DNA of 64,000 nt from JAMZMI01 sp039944535 (GTDB taxonomy: Bacteria > Bacteroidota > Bacteroidia > Cytophagales > Cyclobacteriaceae): assembly GCA_039944535.1 (NCBI GenBank), contig JBDUYP010000007.1, positions 248,001 through 312,000 of the forward strand. The letters are read 5' to 3'. Shown here piece after piece: positions 15,896 through 25,278 of the stretch. The notes below the pieces were generated by a model. That model did not search any database. It was not told the DNA's origin and saw nothing but the letters and a program-made list of their open reading frames with translations. The translations under genes were made by a program, and so were the position numbers. Position 1 is the first letter of the stretch. Every line of letters starts with the position of its first letter.

Positions 15896-18364
15896 ATGAG
15901 AAAATTACTTGTTTTCTTTTTCCTTTTATTGGGGTTTGTGGTTTATGATGTATCCGGACAGGATGTTCCAGATATAGGGAACCTTCAGAACATAAATGTT
16001 GACGATCTCTCCGATGAACAAATCGCTAAATTTTCTGAAAAGGTAGCTTCGAGTGGATATTCACAACAGCAATTGGAGATACTAGCCAAGGCTCGTGGCA
16101 TGTCAGACACTCAGATTTCGAAGCTTCGACAAAGGATGATGAGTGTTCAGTCGGGTAGCGGATCAGGCTCTGGATCCAATGAACTTTCAAGACTGAGAGG
16201 CGCCCCGGATTTGGTAGATAATAATCAAACTGCTTTTGACCCGTTTGATGGTCTCTATAAAAAAGATAGTTCGAAGGTTAAAAACGACTTACCCATATTT
16301 GGGATGTCCTTTTTTGAGAATTCAAACCTCACTTTTGAACCTAGTGTTAATATACCCACTCCCGAAAACTACCTGTTAGGCCCTGGTGATCAGATTATCA
16401 TCGATATATGGGGTGCATCTGAAAACTCCTACCAGTTAAGCATTAGTCCCGAAGGAAGTGTAATAATTCCAAACATAGGACCTGTTTATCTCAATGGTTT
16501 GGTGATGGAGAAAGCTGAAGCTAAACTCAAATCCAAACTCAAATCTATCTATAGTACACTTGGAGATAAGTCATTTGCACAGGTTAGCCTTGGCCAAATT
16601 CGTACGATTAGTGTAAATGTGGTTGGAGAAGTAAAAAAGCCGGGAACCTATCAACTCTCATCATTCGCTACAGCTTTTAACGCACTCTATATGGCCGGAG
16701 GGCCTTCGCAAACGGGATCACTAAGAGAAATTCTTGTTTTCAGAAATGGAAAAAAGATCGGTGAACTGGATGCTTATCAGTTTTTGATTTATGGCGAGGG
16801 AACCCCAATCTCATTGAGTGATCAAGATGTAGTTTTGGTCAAGCCGTATATATCACGTGTTGCGGTGAAAGGCCAGGTAAAAAGGCCTGCCTATTACGAG
16901 ACGACTGAAGCGGAGACTTTTGCTCAAGTATTGGAATTTGCCGGGGGCTTTACAGACAGAGCCTATACTAAGACGGTATCGCTGCAGCGCAATGACGAAA
17001 ATTTTAAAACCGTTAAAACAATTTATAAAGAAAGGTTTAGTGATCTGACCATTAATAATGGTGATGTGGTTGACATAGCTCCTATTTCAAACCAATTTAG
17101 GAATAGACTTAGGGTCGAAGGAGCAGTAAATCACCCTGGAGAGTTTGAATTCACTGAAGGTATGATGCTTTCAGATTTAGTGGAGATTTTTGATGGGTTT
17201 CGCGATGATGCGTTTATGAACCAGGCGCTTGTGATAAGAGAAAATGACAATTTGACATTGTCAAATATAGCTTTCAAGCCGTCCGAGCTGATAGATGGAA
17301 CTTTTGATTTGGAATTGAAAAGTAGTGATCTGGTTAAGGTTCAATCTATTTTTGATTTAGCTGAAGACTTTACATTGAGACTGGAAGGAGAGGTACTAGC
17401 TCCTGGAAATTTCCCGTATGCCGAAGGGCTTACAGTGGAAAATCTCATTTACTTAGGCGGAGGATTTAAAGAAACTGCAGCAAAGTCTTTCGTAGAGGTT
17501 GCGAGACGAATCACTGATGACACCAAAGGGGAATCTTATTCATCAGAGGTTTTCAATTTTCCGATAAGCGAAGACCTAAACATTTCTGAAGAAGCTTCTA
17601 CCTTCGAGCTGCAACCTTTTGATTTGGTAGTCATTCGTAGGTCGCCTTATTATGAAAAACAAAAAACTATTGAGATTCAAGGTGAAGTACAATTCCCGGG
17701 CAAATATGTCATACAAACGAAAAATGAGAGGATATCTGATGTGATGAAAAGAGCTGGAGATCTAACTGCATATGCCTACGCCAAAGGGGCCACATTGATC
17801 CGTCGCTCTGAGTACTACGCCACTACCGATGACGAGAGTGCTACTGCAGCTAAAGTTAGACGAGAGGAGTTGGCCGCCCTATTTAAACGTGATACGGTAT
17901 TGGAGGGTAGTTCGAATACTTTTAGAAAACAAGAATCTATCGGCATTCAGCTTGATCAGATAATGAAAAACCCAGGGTCTTCATATGACCTAATTCTGAA
18001 GGAAGGTGATCTGATTAGCGTTCCAAGAGAACTACAAACAGTGAGAGTAAGGGGGCAGGTTTTATACCCTAGTACGGTAAGGTTTGATAACGCCTATTCA
18101 TTTAAAAAATTTGTATCAAAAGCCGGAGGGTTTTCGGACGATGCGATGAAAAAAAAGTCATACATTGTTTACGCAAATGGAACAGCGGAAAAGACCAGTT
18201 CATTTCTATGGTTTAAAAAATTCCCGGATGTAGAGCCAGGAGCTGAGTTGATCATTCCCGAAAAGCCGCCAAAACGCAAACTGACTCCTGGAGAGATTGT
18301 GGGAATATCGAGTGGCTTATCAACGTTAAGTTGGGTTGTTTTCCAGATTGTTAATAGTTTGTAG
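15896..18364 (+). CDS. Wza-like polysaccharide export protein with repeated SLBB domains
   Basis: An 822-residue secreted outer-membrane-type export protein. A signal peptide covers about residues 1-22. A low-complexity Ser/Gly stretch near 83-93 precedes the Poly_export domain (LLGPGDQIIIDIWG near 155-168). A series of SLBB modules follows, each with the pattern V-x-G-x-V-x-x-P-G-x-F/Y (for example VVGEVKKPGTYQL, RVEGAVNHPGEFEF, RLEGEVLAPGNFPY, EIQGEVQFPGKYVI, RVRGQVLYPSTVRF). A hydrophobic C-terminal segment ends the protein. There is no lipobox. It is longer than E. coli Wza (379 aa), as in many Bacteroidota. The chain-length gene follows 12 bp later. Confidence 0.9.
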   Translation: MRKLLVFFFLLLGFVVYDVSGQDVPDIGNLQNINVDDLSDEQIAKFSEKVASSGYSQQQLEILAKARGMSDTQISKLRQRMMSVQSGSGSGSGSNELSRLRGAPDLVDNNQTAFDPFDGLYKKDSSKVKNDLPIFGMSFFENSNLTFEPSVNIPTPENYLLGPGDQIIIDIWGASENSYQLSISPEGSVIIPNIGPVYLNGLVMEKAEAKLKSKLKSIYSTLGDKSFAQVSLGQIRTISVNVVGEVKKPGTYQLSSFATAFNALYMAGGPSQTGSLREILVFRNGKKIGELDAYQFLIYGEGTPISLSDQDVVLVKPYISRVAVKGQVKRPAYYETTEAETFAQVLEFAGGFTDRAYTKTVSLQRNDENFKTVKTIYKERFSDLTINNGDVVDIAPISNQFRNRLRVEGAVNHPGEFEFTEGMMLSDLVEIFDGFRDDAFMNQALVIRENDNLTLSNIAFKPSELIDGTFDLELKSSDLVKVQSIFDLAEDFTLRLEGEVLAPGNFPYAEGLTVENLIYLGGGFKETAAKSFVEVARRITDDTKGESYSSEVFNFPISEDLNISEEASTFELQPFDLVVIRRSPYYEKQKTIEIQGEVQFPGKYVIQTKNERISDVMKRAGDLTAYAYAKGATLIRRSEYYATTDDESATAAKVRREELAALFKRDTVLEGSSNTFRKQESIGIQLDQIMKNPGSSYDLILKEGDLISVPRELQTVRVRGQVLYPSTVRFDNAYSFKKFVSKAGGFSDDAMKKKSYIVYANGTAEKTSSFLWFKKFPDVEPGAELIIPEKPPKRKLTPGEIVGISSGLSTLSWVVFQIVNSL

Positions 18365-18376
18365 TATATCTGAATT

Positions 18377-19444
18377 ATGGAGGACAATAAACAGGTAATA
18401 AAAGAAGATGAAATAGACCTAATCGAGTTGGTTAAGGTTATTTGGTCAAAGCGATGGTTTATAGCCAAGGTGACTGGAGTGTTCATGGCTCTGGGCTTGC
18501 TAATTGCCTTTACCTCGCCAAAGGAATATGAGACCTCATGTACTTTGATTCCGGAAGCAATTGGACAGGAAACCAAATTAGGAGGTTCTCTAGGCGGTTT
18601 GGCATCATTGGCTGGTATTGATTTGGGAGCACTAGCTGGTATTGGAAATGCCACCATAAACCCGGGTTTATATCGTAGTGTGGCTCAAAGTACTCCCTTT
18701 TTAACCTCTCTAATGACTCAGAGTTTTTATTTTGAAAATTTAGAAAAAGAGGTTTCTCTATATGACTATTATATGGAGCATTATAAAGTTGGACTTTTCC
18801 AGCAGATGCTATTTTTTCCATTTAGGGTTATTGCTTGGATTAAATCATCTGAGAAAGTTGGAAGAATAGATTCTGATATTGTAAAGTTGACCAAATATCA
18901 GCAAAGGTGTGCTGATGATTTGAAAGAGCGAATCTTAGTAACCATGGACTGGGAACTCAATGTCGTGACCATTGAAGTTCAAATGCAGGATCCTTTAGTT
19001 GCTGCCAAGGTAGCTGAATTTACAATGAATTATATTACTAAGTATGTTACGGATTACGCTGTATCTAAAAGTAAGGAGCAGTTGAAGTATGTAAGAGACC
19101 AATATGAAAATAGAAAAGACGAGTTCGAAAAAATTCAATTGGATTTAGCTCAATTTCGCGATCAAAATCAATATGTCAGCACGGCTAAGGCCAAATCCGA
19201 AGAGGAGCGACTTCTATCAAAATACAACTTGTCGTTTAATGTTTATAATCAGTTGGCTCAACAAGTTGAGGCAATTAGGCTTCAAATTAATGAAAAAACT
19301 CCGGTTTTTACGGTGTTAGAACCTTCGAAAGTACCTGTGGAACCGAGTACGCCGAAAGGGGTAATTATTATTGGTTTTATTTTCATTGGGGGGATCGCTG
19401 CAATGGTTATTGTGTTTATCAAAAATAGACTCGAATATAGATAA
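18377..19444 (+). CDS. Wzz/chain-length determinant protein without kinase domain
   Basis: A 355-residue polysaccharide co-polymerase. Two membrane spans (about 29-48 and 325-347) enclose a periplasmic helical region with coiled-coil character around 220-300. The N-terminus DEIDLIELVKVIWSKRW and the proline-rich segment VPVEPSTPKG before the second span are typical of Wzz. There is no Walker A motif after the second span, so it is not a fused BY-kinase. Residues of about 60-100 include a Gly/Leu/Ala-rich loop. It shares its last base with the wecB start codon (TAATG). Confidence 0.88.
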   Translation: MEDNKQVIKEDEIDLIELVKVIWSKRWFIAKVTGVFMALGLLIAFTSPKEYETSCTLIPEAIGQETKLGGSLGGLASLAGIDLGALAGIGNATINPGLYRSVAQSTPFLTSLMTQSFYFENLEKEVSLYDYYMEHYKVGLFQQMLFFPFRVIAWIKSSEKVGRIDSDIVKLTKYQQRCADDLKERILVTMDWELNVVTIEVQMQDPLVAAKVAEFTMNYITKYVTDYAVSKSKEQLKYVRDQYENRKDEFEKIQLDLAQFRDQNQYVSTAKAKSEEERLLSKYNLSFNVYNQLAQQVEAIRLQINEKTPVFTVLEPSKVPVEPSTPKGVIIIGFIFIGGIAAMVIVFIKNRLEYR

Positions 19445-20565
19445 TGGTAAAATTACTTTTCGTTTTTGGCACTAGACCGGAAGCCATAAAAATGGCACCA
19501 GTTGTTAAGTCTTTTGCCTCCGATTTTAAGAGATTTGAGACCGCCGTTTGTGTGACAGCTCAGCACAGACAGATGCTCGATCAAGTTCTGGACTTTTTTG
19601 AAATTACGCCAGATTATGATCTGAATTTAATGAAACCCAACCAAAACTTGTATTCTTTAACTGGAGATGTTATTAATGGGATGAAAAGAGTTTTAGAGGA
19701 CTTTAATCCCAAGTATGTTTTTGTTCATGGTGATACTACGACAACTATGGCCTCATCCATTGCTTCGTTTTACGGAGGAGTCAAGGTTTGTCATGTAGAG
19801 GCGGGGTTAAGAACCTACAACAAACAATCACCGTTCCCTGAGGAAATCAATAGACAAGTGACAGGAAGGATTTCGGACTTTCATTTTGCTCCTACCATTA
19901 AAAGTGAGAGTAACCTAAGGTCAGAAGGGATAAAGGAAGGAATCTGTATTACAGGTAATACAGTAATCGATGCATTATTAGAAAGTGTAAATCGGGTTCG
20001 AAAGTCAAGACCGGATGAAATTGCCAAAGCTAAGATAAATATTGATAAGAGAATTGTTTTAGTGACAGGTCATAGAAGAGAAAACTTCGGTTCGGGATTT
20101 TTGAAGATATGTCAGGCACTCAAAGCAATTGCAACTTTAAGGCCTGAGGTTGAAATGATCTATCCCGTTCATTTGAATCCCAATGTGCGAAAGCCAGTTT
20201 ATGAATTACTAAAGGGAATTGACAATATAAAACTTATTGATCCTTTGGATTATCCTTCTTTTGTTTGGCTTATGGACCACAGTTACTTTATTATTACTGA
20301 TAGTGGTGGAGTTCAAGAAGAAGCCCCGAGCCTTGGAAAACCAGTATTAGTAATGAGGGATACTACTGAAAGACCAGAGGCCGTGGAAGCAGGAACTGTT
20401 AAGTTGGTGGGTACTGATAATAAATTAATTGTCAAAGAAGCACTTGAGTTAATTGACAATGAGAAAGCATATAATGGCATGAGTAAGGCGCATAACCCGT
20501 ACGGAGATGGTAAGGCATCACAAAGAATTTATGAATATATTAAAGAATTAGAATATGGCAAATAG
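19444..20565 (+). CDS. wecB: UDP-N-acetylglucosamine 2-epimerase (non-hydrolysing)
   Basis: A 373-residue GT-B-like epimerase that interconverts UDP-GlcNAc and UDP-ManNAc. The N-terminal FVFGTRPEAIKMAPVV, the segment VHGDTTTTMASS (about 94-105), HVEAGLRT and the C-terminal DSGGVQEEAPSLGKPVLVMR are the family hallmarks. It overlaps the downstream wecC by 11 bp. Together with wecC and the later WecG/TagA transferase it forms a ManNAcA pathway. Confidence 0.95.
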   Translation: MVKLLFVFGTRPEAIKMAPVVKSFASDFKRFETAVCVTAQHRQMLDQVLDFFEITPDYDLNLMKPNQNLYSLTGDVINGMKRVLEDFNPKYVFVHGDTTTTMASSIASFYGGVKVCHVEAGLRTYNKQSPFPEEINRQVTGRISDFHFAPTIKSESNLRSEGIKEGICITGNTVIDALLESVNRVRKSRPDEIAKAKINIDKRIVLVTGHRRENFGSGFLKICQALKAIATLRPEVEMIYPVHLNPNVRKPVYELLKGIDNIKLIDPLDYPSFVWLMDHSYFIITDSGGVQEEAPSLGKPVLVMRDTTERPEAVEAGTVKLVGTDNKLIVKEALELIDNEKAYNGMSKAHNPYGDGKASQRIYEYIKELEYGK

Positions 20566-21769
20566 ACATGAAGTAGTTACAGTTGGGCTTGGATATATAG
20601 GATTGCCAACCTCCGCATTAATAGCGAAGCACGGAATTAAAGTGCTTGGGGTGGATATAAATAGCTCAGTTGTTAAAACGATCAATGAAGGCAAAATTCA
20701 TATCGTAGAACCTGAATTGGATAATATTGTGTCAACCGCAGTAGCAAACGGCTTACTCGAGGCTTCAATGTCTCCTAATCAAGGGGATGTTTATTTGATA
20801 GTCGTGCCGACTCCTTTCAAAGAAAACAACGAGCCAGATATTTCATTTGTAGAATCTGCAACAAAGAGCATTATACCTCTTCTCAAGGAGAATGACCTTT
20901 ATATAATTGAATCAACCTCACCGGTTGGTACAACAGAGAAGATGGCAGACTTGATTTTCACTAATCGTCCGGAACTGAACGGAAAACTTTCTATTGCTTA
21001 TTGTCCAGAACGTGTGCTGCCGGGGAATGTTATGCATGAGCTAATTTATAACGACAGGGTTATAGGTGGTATGGATAAGGATGCGACTGAAAATGCTATT
21101 AATTTTTACAAAAGGTTCGTCAAGGGAGAATTACATGCAACCAATGCTCGGACGGCAGAAATGTGTAAGCTGGTTGAAAATTCATCTAGAGATGTACAAA
21201 TAGCATTCGCCAATGAGCTATCAATGATATGTGATAAGGCTGATATTAACGTTTGGGAACTTATCCAGCTCGCAAATAAACATCCAAGAGTAAATATTTT
21301 ACAACCTGGATGTGGAGTAGGTGGACATTGCATTGCAGTTGACCCCTATTTTATTGTGGCTGATTATCCTTTAGAATCCAAGATCATAGGCACTGCAAGA
21401 GAGGTGAACAATTACAAGGCCTTTTGGGTAGCTGAGAAAATAAAAAGTACAAAATTGGAGTTTCAGATCAAAAATGGACGCAAACCTGGTATTGCATTGA
21501 TGGGGTTAGCATTCAAACCTAACATTGATGATCTTAGAGAAAGTCCGGCAAAGTACATTGTACAAAAAGTTTTGCAAGATGTAAGAGACGAGGAGTATTA
21601 TATTGTTGAACCTAATATAGCAGAGCATAAGGTTTTCAAGTTGACAGCTTATGAAGAGGCTATAAAGAAGGCTGATATTATATGTTATTTAGTATCTCAT
21701 AAAGAATTTGCAAATCCAGTGGCTCTTGAAGGAAAACAAGTAATGGATTTTTGTGGGGTGGTTCGATAG
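20555..21769 (+). CDS. wecC: UDP-N-acetyl-D-mannosamine dehydrogenase
   Basis: A 404-residue UDP-sugar dehydrogenase, the third in the locus. The NAD-binding GLGYIGLPTSALIAKHG lies at 11-27 and catalytic Cys259 in GCGVGGHCIAVDPYFI. These segments match WecC rather than Ugd, and the 11-bp overlap with wecB supports oxidation of UDP-ManNAc to UDP-ManNAcA. The 3' end overlaps the flippase-like gene by 17 bp, at the border where the DNA becomes more AT-rich. Confidence 0.93.
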   Translation: MANRHEVVTVGLGYIGLPTSALIAKHGIKVLGVDINSSVVKTINEGKIHIVEPELDNIVSTAVANGLLEASMSPNQGDVYLIVVPTPFKENNEPDISFVESATKSIIPLLKENDLYIIESTSPVGTTEKMADLIFTNRPELNGKLSIAYCPERVLPGNVMHELIYNDRVIGGMDKDATENAINFYKRFVKGELHATNARTAEMCKLVENSSRDVQIAFANELSMICDKADINVWELIQLANKHPRVNILQPGCGVGGHCIAVDPYFIVADYPLESKIIGTAREVNNYKAFWVAEKIKSTKLEFQIKNGRKPGIALMGLAFKPNIDDLRESPAKYIVQKVLQDVRDEEYYIVEPNIAEHKVFKLTAYEEAIKKADIICYLVSHKEFANPVALEGKQVMDFCGVVR

Positions 21770-22943
21770 ATTTGATTCTTATAAGCTACTAAAGATAGTC
21801 CTGTTCATTTCTGGAGTGGCACAACCTGGATTTCAAAGGTTTGCGTTCTTTTTTTTGGCTTCACAGGTCTTAAATATTTCATCACTTGCTTCGTTTGGTG
21901 CATTTCATAGTTTAGTGCAGTTCGTTTCTTTTTCGGTAAGTATCGGATTTAGCACAATACTTATAGTTAAAGTGGCACAGTCATCTAATTTTTTGAGTGC
22001 TGTCAGAGTTTTTTGGAAATACTTAATAAGTGTATTAATTATATCAATACTGATTGCTTTAGTAGTTCCTGTAATGGTTGAATCTGGGGTTCGGTGGTTG
22101 TGGTATTTAATGTCAGTTCAGTGGAGTGTTTATTTTGTTCAGAGAAATTTTTATTTGGGCTTAAAGAAATACGAGAAACTTTTTGTTTTTGATATCCTGT
22201 TTTTTATTGCAAGTTTGCTTGGTCTCGCAATATTTCGGTCAGGTGTCATTGGATTCAACTCTGGTTTTTTTCTTTCCTCCTTGTATTTCGTTTTTCACAC
22301 GAAACCTAATATTCAAAAAAACAAAGTTTTTTTGACGTTTAAGTCTTATAAAAATGTTGCACTTAATTCTTTGTCGAATATTATTTCTACGGGAATGCAA
22401 CAACTGCTTCCTTTTCTAATTTCAATATTTTATTCAGAGCTGACAACTGCATTGGTTACATTAGTTTTTTCCTTTGGAATTATTATATATCTGTCTTCAA
22501 GGGCATTGAGCTATAAGTATTATCCTTTGCTGTCGTTACTTGAAGCTGAAAGAGGAACTCAGGTTAAAAAGTATTTTCTTGAAAATGTCTTTTTGCTAAG
22601 TTTTTGTACAATTTTCGTTATACTACTGTTTCTTTTCTTTCGTAACGTCTTGGAAATGTCGCTACTCCAGGACTCAGATTCAGTACTAGTATTTCTCTCG
22701 GCAGTTGGTTATTTGTTTGTCAGCCAAATAAGTGTTCCGTTATTCGTATTTTTAAATTGTAAAGACAATCATGCACTTCAGGTTAAACTCAATTTATATG
22801 CTTTTCTAGCTGGATTATTGATTTTTTGTTTCATGCATTTTGAAATATTTCATATTAAAGTATCCGTTATGTTTATTGGTCTTTCGATGATATATTTTAT
22901 TAGACTAGTATATTTAATATTTGTGGTGCGTAAGTTGTATTAA
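21753..22943 (+). CDS. Wzx-like flippase (polysaccharide repeat-unit translocase)
   Basis: A 396-residue highly hydrophobic protein with about 10-12 predicted membrane spans and few charged residues, consistent with the MOP/Wzx superfamily that moves lipid-linked repeat units across the inner membrane. No sharp motif exists for this family, so the call rests on topology, size and position before a polymerase-like gene. The GTG start at 21753 lies inside the end of wecC. The gene is clearly richer in A/T than its neighbours, as usual for serotype-specific genes. An O-antigen-related membrane protein of other function is possible. Confidence 0.7.
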   Translation: MGWFDRFDSYKLLKIVLFISGVAQPGFQRFAFFFLASQVLNISSLASFGAFHSLVQFVSFSVSIGFSTILIVKVAQSSNFLSAVRVFWKYLISVLIISILIALVVPVMVESGVRWLWYLMSVQWSVYFVQRNFYLGLKKYEKLFVFDILFFIASLLGLAIFRSGVIGFNSGFFLSSLYFVFHTKPNIQKNKVFLTFKSYKNVALNSLSNIISTGMQQLLPFLISIFYSELTTALVTLVFSFGIIIYLSSRALSYKYYPLLSLLEAERGTQVKKYFLENVFLLSFCTIFVILLFLFFRNVLEMSLLQDSDSVLVFLSAVGYLFVSQISVPLFVFLNCKDNHALQVKLNLYAFLAGLLIFCFMHFEIFHIKVSVMFIGLSMIYFIRLVYLIFVVRKLY

Positions 22944-22946
22944 GCG

Positions 22947-24194
22947 ATGTATTGGTCACTTTTAATTCTGTTTGTTACATTAGTATATTTAGTGCTGAAG
23001 CCAGAGAAGATTAGGGAACGAGTTTTTTCTTCATTATTTATTTTGATGTTTGCTCTAACTTATTTTGGTGGCTTATTTGTCATACAGTTTGTAAGTGAAG
23101 CATCTCCAGTTTCTGGCTTTAAGTCACTTTCAGGTGAAATTAATGATGGTGTAATTGGAGTACCGGCGATTAGTTTGTTATTTCTCATTTTTGGTAACAG
23201 TCTTCGGACTAACAGAAATAGAGACAAAGAGGTGTCCTATTCTACATCAGAAGGAGTTATTTCAATTTTCTTGGCATGCCTTTCAATTCTTCTATATGTA
23301 GCGATTAATGGTGTAGTCCTATTTAAATCATCCTCGTATGATGCCAGATACGAATCCAATGTAGGCCTGGGATTGCTCACAAAATACATAAATTTTGGTT
23401 TAGTTTTTTTAATTCAATTTTATATAGTTAGTCGAGCAAAGTTAACTTCCTATTTATATGCTTTAATATTTTGTGCAGCAGTTTTTTCGGTAATGGGGGG
23501 CTATCGTCAAGTGGCATTTGCTGCTATTCTCAATGTTATTCTATTGCAGTTCATAGAAGGACGGTTTACGCTGAAGCGTCTAATTCTTTATTTTACCATT
23601 GGCATTATAGTAATCAACTTTGTTGCTCTTTTAAGGTATGGCATATCTATTCAGGATTTATTTTCAAGTGATTCCTTAAGATTAGTTGTGTTCTTTTTTT
23701 TTGACGGATTAATTCCGGTTGACGCATTCCTACGAATTGTGGATTATTGTGAGGTTCATAAAGCGCCAGGTTTGTCAATCCCAATAAACCAATTCCTGTC
23801 TTATGTGCCAAGATTTATATGGAGTGACAAACCTATAGTTATAATGAATGCAGGGAATTTTTATACGTCGGTTATTTTGAATAGAACAAATTTTATCACC
23901 TACTCACCAACTTTTCTTGGCGAACTCTACTTAATTGGAGGGAAATATGCATGTTTTGTGGGAAGTTTTTCGGCTGGTGTGTTGATAAGAAAACTGGATA
24001 GTTATTCAACGAAGCAAAACATTGGATTAAAGAGTATTTTCGTTTTATCATTTGGTTTTTTGATAATATTTAACCTTTATCGCGAAGGTTTTTTTGTTGC
24101 ACTATCGTTAATTTTCATTCTGTTAGTATTGTATGTGCCGATTCATTTATTAAATCACATTATCCCCAAAAAAATTCCTAATGAAAAAAGTTAA
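22947..24194 (+). CDS. Wzy-like oligosaccharide repeat-unit polymerase
   Basis: A 415-residue membrane protein with about 10-12 spans and a larger loop around 270-325 (the region with YVPRFIWSDKP and YSPTFLGELYL), resembling the periplasmic loop of repeat-unit polymerases (Wzy/EpsG/WzyE types). It starts 3 bp after the flippase and overlaps the next glycosyltransferase by 14 bp. WzyE polymerases act in ManNAcA-containing glycans, which would suit this locus, but I cannot establish the subfamily. Base composition is AT-rich like its upstream neighbour. Confidence 0.7.
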   Translation: MYWSLLILFVTLVYLVLKPEKIRERVFSSLFILMFALTYFGGLFVIQFVSEASPVSGFKSLSGEINDGVIGVPAISLLFLIFGNSLRTNRNRDKEVSYSTSEGVISIFLACLSILLYVAINGVVLFKSSSYDARYESNVGLGLLTKYINFGLVFLIQFYIVSRAKLTSYLYALIFCAAVFSVMGGYRQVAFAAILNVILLQFIEGRFTLKRLILYFTIGIIVINFVALLRYGISIQDLFSSDSLRLVVFFFFDGLIPVDAFLRIVDYCEVHKAPGLSIPINQFLSYVPRFIWSDKPIVIMNAGNFYTSVILNRTNFITYSPTFLGELYLIGGKYACFVGSFSAGVLIRKLDSYSTKQNIGLKSIFVLSFGFLIIFNLYREGFFVALSLIFILLVLYVPIHLLNHIIPKKIPNEKS

Positions 24195-25278
24195 TTTATT
24201 ACTTATTTCAAACATGTATCCGACTGAAAGTTCACCGTCCTATGGAATAATGGTGAAAAATCTTGAGGAGGGTATTAATGAATACTCCGCTTCTTTAAGG
24301 GTCATAAGTAAATGTGTAATAAAAGGAAGATCAGTTAATTGGACTGCTAAAATCATTAAGTACGTTAGATTTTATTGTGCTACTATTTATAAAATATTGT
24401 CGCTTAAATATGACTTTATTTATGTGCATTATGTGAATCATTCTGTAATCCCACTATTGATTATGTCCTTCGGGATACGAGGGAAATTAATACTCTGCCC
24501 TTATGGAAGTGACCTTTTTCCAGAAAATAGATTTGGTATTTTTTTACAAAGATTGAGTCGTATTATTATTAATGAGGCCCATTTGGTCGTAGTGCCAACG
24601 GAGTACTTTCGAAATCAGTTTTTAAAGAGGTTTCCAAAGGTTAGTAAAGAAAGGGTTGTAAAAGCGCCTTTTGCAGGAGTGGATTTACGATTATTCAATA
24701 TACAGAGTAGGAAGGAAAGACAGAAAGGTCCGTTAAGGTTGGGGTTTGTTCATAGAATTGATTTTGGGAAGGGATGGGATGTTTTTTTAAAAACCTTGGC
24801 AAAGATGCGTGATGAAAATATTAGCTTTGAAGCTTATGTTATTGGTAACGGGGCTCAAATTGATGATTTTCATAGATTACTAAGGCACTTAAAACTTGCA
24901 GATAAGATTCATTGGAGACCTTTATTACCTCACAAAGAACTTGTTTCCTATTATAAAAGTTTTGATGTTTTTGTCTTTCCCAGTCGGAGGTTTGGGGAAA
25001 GTTTGGGTTTGGTAGGGATTGAAGCTATGGCTTGTGGTGTTCCGGTAATCGGAAGTGATATTGGAGGCATAACCGAGTATTTAAAGGATGAAGAAAATGG
25101 ATTTGTTTTTTCATACCAAAATGATAACGGAGTATACCTGTCGGTGAAAAAATTTATGGCATTGACAAACCAAGAGAAAATTAATATGTCGAAAAAGGCG
25201 GAGGAGACTTCTTTACTTTTTAATAGAGAGAGGGTAATTAGAATTTTGGAAGATGCAATTAGAAAGAGTAGAATCTAG
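24181..25278 (+). CDS. GT4-family glycosyltransferase
   Basis: A 365-residue GT-B glycosyltransferase. The N-terminal half has a Rossmann-like acceptor domain; the C-terminal donor domain shows LGFVHRIDFGKGWDVFL near 187-203 and an EX7E-type motif with Glu273 and Glu281 in GESLGLVGIEAMACGVPV. It probably extends the repeat unit on the cytoplasmic face. Donor and linkage cannot be read from the sequence. It overlaps the polymerase by 14 bp and the next transferase by 26 bp. Confidence 0.88.
   Translation: MKKVNLLLISNMYPTESSPSYGIMVKNLEEGINEYSASLRVISKCVIKGRSVNWTAKIIKYVRFYCATIYKILSLKYDFIYVHYVNHSVIPLLIMSFGIRGKLILCPYGSDLFPENRFGIFLQRLSRIIINEAHLVVVPTEYFRNQFLKRFPKVSKERVVKAPFAGVDLRLFNIQSRKERQKGPLRLGFVHRIDFGKGWDVFLKTLAKMRDENISFEAYVIGNGAQIDDFHRLLRHLKLADKIHWRPLLPHKELVSYYKSFDVFVFPSRRFGESLGLVGIEAMACGVPVIGSDIGGITEYLKDEENGFVFSYQNDNGVYLSVKKFMALTNQEKINMSKKAEETSLLFNRERVIRILEDAIRKSRI

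Noticed and set aside
18377..19444. Wzc-type tyrosine autokinase
   Set aside because: There is no Walker A motif or tyrosine-rich tail after the second membrane span.
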